Shown here one piece after another: positions 15,146 to 24,097 of a DNA stretch of 36,208 nucleotides. Below the pieces are notes generated by a model. It was not told the DNA's origin, ran no database searches, and saw only the letters and a program-made list of their open reading frames with translations. Within the stretch, counting starts at the first letter, position 1. Each line of letters opens with the position of its first letter. The translations under genes and the position numbers were made by a program. This DNA comes from Bacillota bacterium (lineage in GTDB: Bacteria; Bacillota; Clostridia; Acetivibrionales; DSM-1351): NCBI GenBank assembly GCA_023400235.1, contig JAEXFI010000015.1:1-36208 (forward strand), written 5' to 3'.

Positions 15146-16273
15146 CTATTGGGATGAATTAAAATTTCCCCGTTTCCGCCGCAGGGACACACTTAATACT
15201 ATTCCCACAGCAGTAAAATTGGCCAGCATAGCCGTACCCCCTTGACTGACAAAGGGCAACGGAAGCCCCGTAACAGGAAGCAGTCCTATGCTCATACCGA
15301 TGTTTTCTATAAAATTGAAACCCATCATTCCGGCAACACCTATACATAAAAAGGAACCATAGGTATCACTTGAGTTCTTTGAAATATATATTATTCTCAG
15401 CAGAATCACCAGGCCCAGCAGTATTATTATACAGCCTCCAATAAAGCCCAGTTCCTCACCTACCACTGAAAATATGAAATCAGATTCATTTACAGGCACG
15501 CTGCCGCTCTGGGTCTGCAGCCCGCTTCCGTAGCCCTGGCCGAACAACTGCCCCGAGCCTATGGCAAGCTTGGATTTGATTACATTATAGCCTCCGCCCT
15601 GAGGATCTCTTTCAGGAGAAATAAAGGTCAGTATCCTGTCCTTTCTCTTGTCATTGAGCACATACACCCATATAAAGGGCAGGGACAAACCAGCTGCTCC
15701 AGCTAATATGAATATGTACCTGTAAGGTATGCCCGCCATATAAATAAACAGTACAAATATAAAAGCAAAAACCATTGCGGTTCCAAGGTCTTTTTGCAGG
15801 AGCACAAAACCAATGGCCACACAGGTATAAGCCAGAAACTTTATAATATCCGATTTGTTTTTCTCCTGACTGTCCTTTATCCGTTCCAGAAATACCGATG
15901 CCAGTATTATGTAGGCAATCTTGGCATATTCCGAAGGCTGTACGCTCATGCCCGCAATATTTATCCAGTTTTTATTTCCCAGGTCTTGACCATTTCCAAA
16001 AAACAGCACCAGTACCATCAAACCCATTGCCCCGAAGAATATAAACAGGCTCAGAACCTTGAGGTCCTTATAATCTATGGCACTTAGTATAAGGCACAGG
16101 GCTATGCCCATAATCAAAGCCAGAATCTGCGGCTTGAGCAGACTGGTCCTGTCCCTGACCGCACTGCTGAAAACAACCAGCCCGATAGCGGCAAGTATCA
16201 TTACCAGGCTGAACAGCAGGTAATCGAATCTTTTATATGGATTTGCAGGTTTTGACTTCTCAACAAAATACAT
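15146..16273 (-). CDS. rodA: RodA-type SEDS lipid II polymerase
   Basis: This 375-residue SEDS-family membrane protein builds lateral wall glycan together with a class B PBP. It has about ten hydrophobic segments and the family hallmarks GGYNVIKSKLAIGSGQLFGQGYGSG, NESDFIFSVVGEELGF and PVTGLPLPFVSQGG. The form SPERDPQGGGYNVIKS is more RodA-like than the FtsW gene at 4956-6068. GAAAGGTG lies about 4 bases before the ATG. It is the last gene of a transcript that includes lgt and two M16 proteins, and is closed by a strong terminator. The paralogue assignment (RodA rather than a second FtsW) is likely but not certain. Confidence 0.88.
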   Translation of the reverse strand: MYFVEKSKPANPYKRFDYLLFSLVMILAAIGLVVFSSAVRDRTSLLKPQILALIMGIALCLILSAIDYKDLKVLSLFIFFGAMGLMVLVLFFGNGQDLGNKNWINIAGMSVQPSEYAKIAYIILASVFLERIKDSQEKNKSDIIKFLAYTCVAIGFVLLQKDLGTAMVFAFIFVLFIYMAGIPYRYIFILAGAAGLSLPFIWVYVLNDKRKDRILTFISPERDPQGGGYNVIKSKLAIGSGQLFGQGYGSGLQTQSGSVPVNESDFIFSVVGEELGFIGGCIIILLGLVILLRIIYISKNSSDTYGSFLCIGVAGMMGFNFIENIGMSIGLLPVTGLPLPFVSQGGTAMLANFTAVGIVLSVSLRRKRGNFNSSQ

Positions 16274-16326
16274 GCTTCACCTTTCCTGACAGCACAAAAC
16301 TAATGCGTAAAATCTATTTTCTCACA

Positions 16327-17439
16327 TTACTTATCCTGTGTCTCTTCTTTAGCTTGTTCAAAATGCCCGGGAGCAGTTCCGGCTTCCGTATGCGCTTCTC
16401 CCTCACTCTCGGGTTCTGCTGCTGGTTCAGCTGCCGGTTCCTCCGAATCTTCCGAAGGCTCTTCTGAAATCTCCGCTACTGCTTCCTCCGGCTTTTCCCC
16501 AGTTTCCCTGGAGGTGGCATCAGACTCTTGAGTCTTTGCAGCCTCTTCCTCCATTATTTTGAGAATGCCAGCATAACCGCTTTGTCCAATCTCAACCTCT
16601 TCCTGATTGTTTTTAAGCCTTATTCTCTTGTATATGACAAATATGCTGAACGCTATAAAGAATACAACTGACAGGAGCTGTGAGACCCTCAGGTTTCCCA
16701 GCATGAGGCTGTCTGTCCTGAGTCCTTCGATTACCGCCCTTCCAATGCCATAGGTTATGAAATACAGGCAGAAAACCTCTCCGTCAAACTTTTTCCTTTT
16801 CCTCATCCACATTAAAAGTACAAAAACACCAATGTCCCACAAGGACTCATATAAAAATGTAGGATGTACCGGCAAATCCGGATTAATGTTCATTCCCGTG
16901 TTTTTGAGATTTTGCAGGTAGGTCTTTACCGTAGGGCTTGTCATACCCCAGGGCAGGGAGGTATTTGTCCCGAAGGCCTCCTGATTGAAGAAATTTCCCC
17001 AGCGTCCTATTGCCTGTCCAAGTGCTACGTAAGGTATTGCAAAATCAAAAAACTTAAAGGTGGGAATTTTTTTATACCTGGCTACAAAATATCCCGTAAT
17101 AACCGCTCCGATTATTCCTCCCAAAATAGCCAGCCCGCCGTTTCTGAAATTCAGAATCTGAATAAGGTCGTATTTGTAATTTTCCCAACTGAATATTACA
17201 AAGTACAGGCGGGCACATATTATTGCCACAGGTGCCGCGAAAAGCATAAGGTCAATGACCGTTTCGGGCACCAAATCAAACTTTTTACTGTCCTGCATGG
17301 CCCAAAGGACACATACAAAAAATGCCAGAGCTATAATAATTCCATACCAGTATATGGGCATACCAAAGATATTAAAAGCAACTCTTGGAACATTCAAATC
17401 CAGCCCCAGTCCGGGGAAACTGACTACTATTCTATCCAT
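16327..17439 (-). CDS. lgt: Lgt, prolipoprotein diacylglyceryl transferase, with acidic C-terminal tail
   Basis: Lgt attaches diacylglycerol from phosphatidylglycerol to the lipobox Cys of prelipoproteins. This 370-residue protein has the usual polytopic core, with GGLAILGGIIGAVITGY and the Lgt signature GRWGNFFNQEAFG that carries the conserved Arg, Asn and Glu. After the last membrane helix and a basic RIRLKNN segment there is a tail of about 85 residues dominated by Glu, Ala, Pro and Ser. Most bacterial Lgt proteins, roughly 260-300 residues, lack such a tail. ATG 17439 is supported by GGAGG 5 bases upstream; the in-frame GTG at 17451 lies within the ribosome site. The role of the tail is unknown. 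Confidence 0.94.
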   Translation of the reverse strand: MDRIVVSFPGLGLDLNVPRVAFNIFGMPIYWYGIIIALAFFVCVLWAMQDSKKFDLVPETVIDLMLFAAPVAIICARLYFVIFSWENYKYDLIQILNFRNGGLAILGGIIGAVITGYFVARYKKIPTFKFFDFAIPYVALGQAIGRWGNFFNQEAFGTNTSLPWGMTSPTVKTYLQNLKNTGMNINPDLPVHPTFLYESLWDIGVFVLLMWMRKRKKFDGEVFCLYFITYGIGRAVIEGLRTDSLMLGNLRVSQLLSVVFFIAFSIFVIYKRIRLKNNQEEVEIGQSGYAGILKIMEEEAAKTQESDATSRETGEKPEEAVAEISEEPSEDSEEPAAEPAAEPESEGEAHTEAGTAPGHFEQAKEETQDK

Positions 17440-17499
17440 GACAACCTCCACAAATCAACCTGTTTTACTGTTTTCAAAGCAAGACACCACCAGATAGGA

Positions 17500-18792
17500 T
17501 TACCGGCCTTTTATCTCCTTGACTACAGATAAGGCCATACGATCCACATCAAAGTGTTTATCAAATACCTGGTTGATATAATCAAAATTCATTGTATCAT
17601 AAACCTCTAAATAATCAAACATTGTAATACCTTTGAAATATAAATTTATAAAGCTCCTGGAGATGCTCTCCACTGAATTCATCATCCGCAAATACCTGCC
17701 CTTGGACGCTTTAAGCAGTCTTTCAAAGGTATCGGCTCTCAAGCCGTCGTTGCGCTGCTTCTTGATTTCCCTTATAAAACAGTCCTTAACCGCTTCCGGG
17801 TCTACTGATTCTCCTCCCAGCATTGAATAAGCATAACTTTTTTCCATTGAAAAATCAGTTTCAAAGCTGGAATTTATCAAGCCCTTCTCATAGAGCTGTC
17901 CGTACAGCTCTGAGCTTCTGCCTATAAGCATTGAAATTAAAAGCTTAACCCCCAGTTCATATTTTATAAGGTCAGTACCGGAAAGCTTATAGTTTTCATC
18001 CTTGAAGCCCATATAGAACAGCGGAGTTGAAACCGGCATGTTTTGCTCCACATATGCCTTGTGAAGTCCCACACCCTCCTCAGGATAAATACGCTTTATC
18101 TCCCCGTGATTCTCCTTGGCTTCTATACTTTGCTCCACCTGAGCAAACACCGCTTCGCAATCAACATCACCCACTACGGTTATAACCATGTTGGAAGGGT
18201 GGTAGAAGGTCTCATAGCACTTATACAGGGTATCCCTGTCTATTTTGCTTATGCTTTCAATAGACCCTGCTATATCCTTTTTGACGGGATGCTTCTCGTA
18301 AAAAGCGTCCAGTAGGTTAAAGGTCACCCTCCAGCCCGGGTCGTCACGGTACATATTTATTTCCTGGCCTATTATGCCTTTTTCCTTTTCAACACTCTCT
18401 TCCGTAATAAAAGGATTTTGCACAAAATTCAGAAGCAGCCCGAAATTATCCTTGAAAAGATCGGTGCAGGAAAAAAGATATGCGGTCTGATTAAAGCTGG
18501 TGAAAGCATTTGGTCTTGAACCAAGCGCTGCAAACTTATCCATTACGCTTCCGTCCTTTTGTTCAAACAGCTTGTGTTCCAGAAAATGAGCAATACCGTC
18601 GGGTACTTTTGTAGGCTCAGACTCTCCGGGAATAATAAATTTATTATCCACCGAACCATATTGGGTTGAGAAGGTGGCATATTTCTTGTAATAGCCCTTT
18701 TTGGGAATCACGATGCAGTTCAAGCCGCTGCTGTGCTCATACCTGTACATAACTTCATCATATTTTTTATATTCAAGAGTCTCATATCTCAT
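17500..18792 (-). CDS. M16-family zinc peptidase (YmfH-like, active-type subunit)
   Basis: This 430-residue insulinase-family protein keeps the inverted zinc motif HFLEH at 69-73 and the downstream Glu in GQEINMYRDDP (Glu144), so it should bind zinc and be catalytic. It resembles Bacillus YmfH, whose in vivo substrate is poorly known. The preceding gene encodes a same-family protein without the zinc motif, a pairing typical of two-subunit M16 peptidases. It is probably cytoplasmic, with no signal peptide seen. It lies 70 bases after its partner and 60 before lgt, so it shares their transcript. The ribosome site before the ATG at 18792 is weak. Confidence 0.85.
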   Translation of the reverse strand: MRYETLEYKKYDEVMYRYEHSSGLNCIVIPKKGYYKKYATFSTQYGSVDNKFIIPGESEPTKVPDGIAHFLEHKLFEQKDGSVMDKFAALGSRPNAFTSFNQTAYLFSCTDLFKDNFGLLLNFVQNPFITEESVEKEKGIIGQEINMYRDDPGWRVTFNLLDAFYEKHPVKKDIAGSIESISKIDRDTLYKCYETFYHPSNMVITVVGDVDCEAVFAQVEQSIEAKENHGEIKRIYPEEGVGLHKAYVEQNMPVSTPLFYMGFKDENYKLSGTDLIKYELGVKLLISMLIGRSSELYGQLYEKGLINSSFETDFSMEKSYAYSMLGGESVDPEAVKDCFIREIKKQRNDGLRADTFERLLKASKGRYLRMMNSVESISRSFINLYFKGITMFDYLEVYDTMNFDYINQVFDKHFDVDRMALSVVKEIKGR

Positions 18793-18862
18793 ATATTCCT
18801 GTTCTCCATTCCGCCGCCAAAAAAGCGACCATTCAAATCCTTCTTATTATTCCGGCCACACC

Positions 18863-20179
18863 CTATACAGCTTCAGCATCCGCTTCAGAATCCTTTGATG
18901 TCAGGAAATAGACTGTATCAAGCTGTATTTTTTTGGTTACGTTTATGACATCCTTCTTTGTAACCCTTTTTATTTTTGACAAAATACCTTCGAAAGTGTC
19001 ATGGGTCTGAGCTATAAGCTGGCTCAGATTAAAGTCCACCACCTGCAGCTGGCTGTCCTTCAAAGAATGTATTCCTGTTTCCAGGGACTTTAATGTAGAT
19101 TCAAATTCATAGTCGGATATCCTCCCGTCCTTGATTGCCTCCAGCTGTTCCATTATCAGCTCTCTTGCACGCTCCTTCTGCTTTATGTCAATGCCGCTGC
19201 CTATAATCATCAGACCCTTGAATTTTTCCAATCCTGTAAACACATAATAGGCCAGACCTGCCTTTTCCCTGACATTTTGAAACAATTTTGAGTGCATGCC
19301 GCCTCCCAGGATTCCGCTGTAAACCATCAGGGCATAATAATCGTCTTCCTTCGGGGTAATATTGGTTCTGAAGCCCAGTGAAAGCTTTCCCTGGGTAACC
19401 TCCATCCTGTCTTCAAAAAAGCTGACGGAGTCCACGTACTTTTTTACAATACCTGCCGTAAGACCTTTTGTAACTCCCCTTTCAATACTGCCGACCTTGG
19501 ATTTTAAGAACTCAATATCACTATCCTCCAACTGACCGGTTATAAATATATCTGCCGGCAGGGTAGCAACCTTATCCCTGTAATGTTTATACAATTCTTC
19601 AGGTGTTATTTTTTCAATCTGCTCAAGGGTACCGTATTCATACAAACCGAAAGGCTCCTCCCTGCACATGAGTTCATAACATCTGTCCATGGAGTATTGA
19701 ACCTTGTCATTTGTTCTGCTCTGAATAAGCATTTTAAGGTTCGTTTTTTCCTGCTCCACATACTCCGGATGGAAGGCCTCCTCCTTGAGTAAGGGTCTGT
19801 AAACAATATCCAGCAAAAATTCCAGAGCGCCCTCGAAATTGCGGTTTTCATCATTGGCATACTTATCAGACAGGTATTCAAAAAAGAAATGAATTATCTG
19901 ACGCTCACCCTTTTTGGCTATACCACAGTCAAAAACCGCACCGTACAACTCTTCCAGATAAAGATTTATGTCTTTTAAGGTGGGAAGGTTCTGGGTGCCT
20001 CTTCTGAGCACTGATGGAAAGAGGGCATTCATAGCAGCCGAATTTTCATTCAAGTTATCCTGAAAGAATATACTTATGGTATTTGTCTTAAACCTGTCGG
20101 ATTTTATATTATAAATGTTTATCCCGTTAACCTCAAAAAGCTTGTTCAGATTCTCCTGAGATTTGCCTGTTTCTGTCAT
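18863..20179 (-). CDS. M16-family peptidase homologue lacking the zinc motif (YmfF-like)
   Basis: This 438-residue M16 protein corresponds to the non-catalytic partner. The N-terminal region that should carry HxxEH reads NALFPSVLRRGTQNLP, with no zinc ligands. The C-terminal half keeps HSKLFQNVREKAGLAYYV, the Arg/Tyr region that in two-subunit M16 enzymes binds substrate. Together with the next gene it probably forms a heterodimeric peptidase similar to YmfF/YmfH. Starts are possible at TTG 20200, ATG 20185 and ATG 20179; I prefer 20179 because GTGGAG ends 6 bases before it. It is the first gene of the M16-lgt-rodA transcript. Confidence 0.83.
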   Translation of the reverse strand: MTETGKSQENLNKLFEVNGINIYNIKSDRFKTNTISIFFQDNLNENSAAMNALFPSVLRRGTQNLPTLKDINLYLEELYGAVFDCGIAKKGERQIIHFFFEYLSDKYANDENRNFEGALEFLLDIVYRPLLKEEAFHPEYVEQEKTNLKMLIQSRTNDKVQYSMDRCYELMCREEPFGLYEYGTLEQIEKITPEELYKHYRDKVATLPADIFITGQLEDSDIEFLKSKVGSIERGVTKGLTAGIVKKYVDSVSFFEDRMEVTQGKLSLGFRTNITPKEDDYYALMVYSGILGGGMHSKLFQNVREKAGLAYYVFTGLEKFKGLMIIGSGIDIKQKERARELIMEQLEAIKDGRISDYEFESTLKSLETGIHSLKDSQLQVVDFNLSQLIAQTHDTFEGILSKIKRVTKKDVINVTKKIQLDTVYFLTSKDSEADAEAV

Positions 20180-20286
20180 TTTCATCTCCACTTCCGGCAA
20201 AGGACAAGACTATGGCTTCGTCCTTACCAATATTATTTTTAATAGAGCTTTGCTTCCATAATTTCAAAAAATAAGCATACATATAT

Positions 20287-20316
20287 AGTATAATAAAAAA
20301 ATCCGTATATATTCAA
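20287..20316 (-). promoter_or_regulatory. Candidate promoter of the M16-lgt-rodA operon
   Basis: Minus-strand TTGAAT (20311-20316) and TATACT (20287-20292) are 18 bases apart, about 110 bases before the first start codon. The opposite strand of the same AT-rich stretch must also hold the promoter of the divergent 59-codon gene, for which I see no clear -35. A CATACATATA at 20276-20285 on the plus strand faintly resembles a sporulation sigma -10. Confidence 0.4.
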
Positions 20317-20374
20317 TATAAACACAAATACTATTCCTTGATAATTATAAATTCCGAATTTCAAGGAGGTATTT

Positions 20375-20554
20375 ATGAATCATAAAAACAGAAAATATAT
20401 GAGACCATCCAAAAAAAACGCCACATCTTCAACTTCTGAAATAAATGATGCAGAATTTACACTTTCTACTTCAGCAGCTGTTGGGATTCTCGGAGGAACG
20501 TTTCTGGCAGGTCTTGCCGCCGGAAAGCTTATAAATGCCTGTAGAAAGTGGTAA
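20375..20554 (+). CDS. Small membrane protein of 59 residues
   Basis: AAGGAGGT (20363-20370) lies just before the ATG, an almost ideal ribosome site. The product starts MNHKNRKYMRPSKKN, strongly basic, and continues with a Ser/Thr/Glu linker. It then has one Gly/Ala-rich hydrophobic helix at about 33-55 (AAVGILGGTFLAGLAAG) and ends ACRKW. That suggests a single-span or membrane-associated peptide. It is divergent from the M16 operon and is bounded downstream by a hairpin. I do not recognise the family. The ideal ribosome site, plausible topology and compact placement make it likely to be real. Confidence 0.7.
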   Translation: MNHKNRKYMRPSKKNATSSTSEINDAEFTLSTSAAVGILGGTFLAGLAAGKLINACRKW

Positions 20555-20556
20555 AA

Positions 20557-20600
20557 GGGAGTGTGCAAAATGAAATTACTTTCATTTTACAAGCACTCCC
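20557..20600. terminator. Hairpin after the 59-codon gene, probably a terminator
   Basis: GGGAGTG (20557-20563) pairs with CACTCCC (20594-20600), and the inner AAAATGAAA with TTTCATTTT, giving a long stem directly after the stop codon at 20554. There is no T-run on the plus side; on the minus strand TTTT follows. It may act for both converging transcripts. Confidence 0.55.
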
Positions 20601-20605
20601 TATAG

Positions 20606-20689
20606 AAAAAACTGCTTGTGGGCGCTTGGTTTGGGTTTGAGGCTACAGCCCCATAAAGGTAAAAAGCCTATTCAAACCCAAACTGCCAC
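20606..20689 (-). terminator. Terminator of the ABC exporter operon
   Basis: On the minus strand a large imperfect hairpin has outer arms GTGG/CCAC (20686-20689, 20618-20621), a 12-bp perfect inner stem (20672-20683 with 20629-20640) and an inner AGCC/GGCT pair. TTTTTT (20606-20611) follows. It starts 3 bases after the permease stop. Confidence 0.8.
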
Positions 20690-20691
20690 AC

Positions 20692-21906
20692 TTATTCATA
20701 TCTCAGAGATTCAATCGGGTCAAGGTCTGCCGCCCTTTTTGCAGGATACACTCCAAACAGCAGTCCAAGTGCCACCGAACCGAGGAAGGCCAGTACTACA
20801 ACAGTAACATCCACGGTCGGAGGTATTTTTATGGCAGAGGATATGACAAAGCCTGCCAGGATACCAAGCAGTATGCCCACACTGCCGCTTAAGCCGGTGA
20901 GTATGATGGACTCTGTTATAAACTGGATTACAATGTCTCTTTTGCGAGCACCCAGAGCCTTTCTGACACCGATTTCCCTAATACGTTCCGTAACAGAAAC
21001 CAATAGAATATTTACTATGCCTATACCACCAACCACAAGTGTAATAACCGCCACCACCAGAAGTACAGAGGAGACTATCCCCAGCACCGAATTAAGCTGC
21101 TCCTGTACATCCGACAGGAATTGGACATAGTACTTATCCTTGTTGCCATGTTTTTGCTCAAGAATCCTGATAACCTTATCAGCTATCTTTTTCAGCGATT
21201 CCTGGTCTCTCTCCTGAACCGTTGCATACATATAGTTCAGTTGGTCGGCCCAGGGATAATAGGACTGAAGGGTGGTCAAGGGAATGGTAAGTGCCACCGT
21301 CTGGTTCTCATAGGACATCATATCTCCAAAAATGGAGTCTTCCTTTTTGGTAACGCCTATGACTGTCAAGTTAAGAGAACTGCCTGAGCCCAACTTCACC
21401 CTCAGCTTTTGCCCAATGGGGTCTTCATCCTTGAAATTTGCCTTGGCAAAATCCTCAGCAATGACTACCACGTTTGACCTCATGGTGTTGTCAATGTCAT
21501 TGATCATTCTGCCCTGAGCCATGTCTACTGGCATTATGTCCTTATACTGGGAGGAAACCCCGGTAACGCTGGCATTTCTGGTTTTATCCCCCAATCTTAT
21601 GGTGCCGGACCGTCCCATGGAGGTACCCACATTTTTTATTTCTTCAACCTTGGCAAGTGCTTTCAGGTCATCGTTCTTCAAAATGTCATTGGAGGTCAGA
21701 TTGCCTGATTTGTATGATACGGCTAAAACATTAGCCCCTATTTTAGCAAATTCGTTATCCATATAACTCTGGGTTGCATTCCCTATAGCCACAATGGTTA
21801 TGACTGAAAACACACCCATTACTATACCTATCATTGTCAATATAGAACGGAGCTTATTGGCCCGAAGACTGGATAACGCCTGCTTAAAGCTCTCAATAAT
21901 ATTCAT
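20692..21906 (-). CDS. ABC exporter permease (MacB/FtsX-type, YknZ-like)
   Basis: This 404-residue permease has the MacB layout. There is one N-terminal membrane helix (about 20-43, after ALSSLRANKLRSILTMIG) and a large extracellular domain from about 50 to 270. Three C-terminal helices follow, and the protein ends YPAKRAADLDPIESLRYE, a hallmark of MacB-type proteins. Such transporters do not move substrate through the membrane like classical ABC pumps; they use ATP hydrolysis mechanically to drive an extracytoplasmic step with the adaptor. It lies 19 bases after the MacA-like gene and is the last gene of the operon. The ATG at 21906 has a weak GAGG upstream. Confidence 0.92.
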   Translation of the reverse strand: MNIIESFKQALSSLRANKLRSILTMIGIVMGVFSVITIVAIGNATQSYMDNEFAKIGANVLAVSYKSGNLTSNDILKNDDLKALAKVEEIKNVGTSMGRSGTIRLGDKTRNASVTGVSSQYKDIMPVDMAQGRMINDIDNTMRSNVVVIAEDFAKANFKDEDPIGQKLRVKLGSGSSLNLTVIGVTKKEDSIFGDMMSYENQTVALTIPLTTLQSYYPWADQLNYMYATVQERDQESLKKIADKVIRILEQKHGNKDKYYVQFLSDVQEQLNSVLGIVSSVLLVVAVITLVVGGIGIVNILLVSVTERIREIGVRKALGARKRDIVIQFITESIILTGLSGSVGILLGILAGFVISSAIKIPPTVDVTVVVLAFLGSVALGLLFGVYPAKRAADLDPIESLRYE

Positions 21907-21925
21907 TAGCTGTTTACCTCGTCCT

Positions 21926-23266
21926 TTAGCCTTCCGATAATTTAACTCTGGACCCGTCCTTATATGTGGTCTTTGGATTCATTACAACAAGGTCGCCCTC
22001 TTTAATATCTCCGGTTTTAAGCTCAGCCTTCATATCAGATGTGGTTCCCAATTCTACTGCAATCTTTTTCATGGTCTGCTTGTCTTCGCTTATGACATAG
22101 ACAAAATTGTTGCCGTCTTTATCAGGAATGAGCATATCAAGCTGAAGAGTAAGTACATCTTTCATATCTACTGTCTTAATATCGCAATTTACTGTTATAC
22201 CGGGTTTTATGGCCTCATTTGCACTATCTATGCTGACTACGACCTGTATAACTGTCTCCTGGCTTCCGGAACTGTTCATGTTAGTGTTTGCAACAGGTGA
22301 AACAGTTTTTACCTTACCGGTTATCTTATCTTTTTCAGGTATGGAGTCACCTGTAATATCCACAGACTGGCCGGGCTTTATAATCTTTGCATTATATTCG
22401 TTTATATTCAGCATGACTTCAAGCTTGTCTGGATTTACCACTGTAAATACAGGCTGTCCGTTTGGTGTGAAGGAACCCTCGGTAACATTTACCTTTGAGG
22501 CTATTCCATCCATTGCCGCATACATGGTCTCCTGACATTTTTTAACCTTGCTTTCAAGCTGTTTTATAGCAAGCTGTGTAGTCTGTATGGCAACCTGCTG
22601 GGACTCAATGTCTATTTGCTTTGAGCTTGTATTCTGATTGTTTGTTTTGTTGGTGGAATTAAAAGCCTCCTTTTGGGATTCCAAACTCAGCTTGGCATTT
22701 TTCAATGCAGCATCTGCATCCTTCAGGGCATTTTCAGCCCTGTCCAGCTCACTTTTGGACTTATCTCCCATATCATATAACGCCTTCGTGTCATCTCTTT
22801 CCTTTAAAGCAAGGTCATAGGTTCTCTGGGCAGAGGCCACACTGTTTTCAGCCACCTTGACTGAATTTTGTGAGGAAGCCACACTTATTGTTGTATCAGT
22901 GAGCTTAAGCTTTTTTAACATAAGTTCCTGTGTCTTCATCTGGAGCCTTTGCTGCTCAAGTTCCATGTTCAAAGCTTCCATATCAAATTCCGCAAGCTTC
23001 TGTCCTTTTTTAACCACATCATTTTGCTTTATAAGCAATTTTGTAACCTTTACAGGTGTGTCCAGGTATACCTCCGACTTTTCAACCTCAGCAACCGTAC
23101 CATTTGCTGAAATAGAGGAGCTGATATCGTCTTTTTTAATCTCTGCGGCGTTTACTGAGAATACAGGCCCTTTTCCGGCAGACCCCGCATTTTTTGCTAT
23201 TCCGGCCGCCACCAATGCAATGACCAGCACACCAACACATATACCAATAATTAGTTTCTTTTTCAT
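21926..23266 (-). CDS. MacA/HlyD-type membrane fusion protein (YknX-like)
   Basis: This 446-residue adaptor is anchored by an N-terminal helix (LIIGICVGVLVIALVAAGIA, about 5-24). It is followed by the two halves of a lipoyl/barrel-sandwich domain flanking a long Gln/Lys-rich coiled-coil hairpin of roughly 150 residues (about 100-250), then beta-barrel domains (PGQSVDITGDSIPEKDKITG). The adaptor couples the MacB-type permease to its substrate; in a single-membrane bacterium it would stand on the outer face of the cytoplasmic membrane. It is 25 bases after the Yip1-like gene. Substrate unknown; peptides or antimicrobials are plausible from family precedent. Confidence 0.9.
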   Translation of the reverse strand: MKKKLIIGICVGVLVIALVAAGIAKNAGSAGKGPVFSVNAAEIKKDDISSSISANGTVAEVEKSEVYLDTPVKVTKLLIKQNDVVKKGQKLAEFDMEALNMELEQQRLQMKTQELMLKKLKLTDTTISVASSQNSVKVAENSVASAQRTYDLALKERDDTKALYDMGDKSKSELDRAENALKDADAALKNAKLSLESQKEAFNSTNKTNNQNTSSKQIDIESQQVAIQTTQLAIKQLESKVKKCQETMYAAMDGIASKVNVTEGSFTPNGQPVFTVVNPDKLEVMLNINEYNAKIIKPGQSVDITGDSIPEKDKITGKVKTVSPVANTNMNSSGSQETVIQVVVSIDSANEAIKPGITVNCDIKTVDMKDVLTLQLDMLIPDKDGNNFVYVISEDKQTMKKIAVELGTTSDMKAELKTGDIKEGDLVVMNPKTTYKDGSRVKLSEG

Positions 23267-23291
23267 TGTCTATTTTTACCCCCAATATGTA

Positions 23292-24029
23292 CTAATTCAA
23301 CAGGCTGGCAGCCTTGACCTCATTGTAGCCCATATATACGGCCAGAATGATGAATATGCAAGCCATGACCACATAAACCTTCTTTTTATCTATCTTACTT
23401 ACAGTAGCAATACCTATAGTACTTACAACAAATGCCCATATTCCGAAAACGTCAATAGTCCTTGCAAAACCAAAAGCAAAGGTTCCCTTCATTTCAGGCA
23501 AAAGTGAGGCAAGACTGGTATAGGTCACATCTGTATAAACTCCCGTGACATTGATGGCAATAATGGATACTATAGCCGCAATAACAGATATTACAGCGGT
23601 ATAACCCAACACCGACAATATCTGCTTAAATCTGGCCTGACCCTTGAATATCTTAAGCACAAGCCATATGACCAGGGCTTCCACCAGCAGCACTATACCT
23701 GCTCCAATACCAGCAAAAACAGCGACCGAAATAGAGGAACCTGTCAGCATTGTCTCTATCTGATTGCCCTGCATCTGGTTAGCCAGCTGTTCAAGCGCTC
23801 CCGTGGCCTCAAGTGTCCCTCTGATATATTCCTTGAATATAGGGAAGGCTGCAAACATTGTAAGCATGGGAGTAAGTATGGTCAGGAGTATTCCCAGCAG
23901 CACCCTGGGCTTTTGTTCCAAATCAAGCATTAACTTTTCCGGGGAAGTTACAGTATAAATAATTCTCTGAAATACATTCAGCCTTGGTAAAACATTTTCC
24001 TGTGTTCCAGCAACTAAATTATCATTCAT
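23292..24029 (-). CDS. Yip1-domain membrane protein (YknW-like)
   Basis: This 245-residue protein has a cytoplasmic N-terminus (FQRIIYTVTSPEKLML) and about five to six hydrophobic helices, matching the Yip1-domain architecture. In Bacillus subtilis the Yip1 protein YknW is required with YknX, YknY and YknZ for protection against the SdpC toxin. The same four component types are present here, so I infer an equivalent role as an assembly or coupling factor of this exporter. AGGAG lies about 7 bases before the ATG at 24029. Confidence 0.8.
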   Translation of the reverse strand: MNDNLVAGTQENVLPRLNVFQRIIYTVTSPEKLMLDLEQKPRVLLGILLTILTPMLTMFAAFPIFKEYIRGTLEATGALEQLANQMQGNQIETMLTGSSISVAVFAGIGAGIVLLVEALVIWLVLKIFKGQARFKQILSVLGYTAVISVIAAIVSIIAINVTGVYTDVTYTSLASLLPEMKGTFAFGFARTIDVFGIWAFVVSTIGIATVSKIDKKKVYVVMACIFIILAVYMGYNEVKAASLLN

Positions 24030-24097
24030 AAAAGTCTCCTCTGTAAGAAAAATTTGACAGTTAAAATTTTAAAAAAATATAAAAAGCTATTAAGCTT

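Noticed and set aside
16864..17532. 222-codon plus-strand frame
   Set aside because: Antisense to lgt, whose family motifs are unmistakable on the minus strand.
22857..23507. 216-codon plus-strand frame
   Set aside because: Antisense to the MacA-like and Yip1-like genes. Its Ser/Phe-rich composition is typical of a shadow frame.
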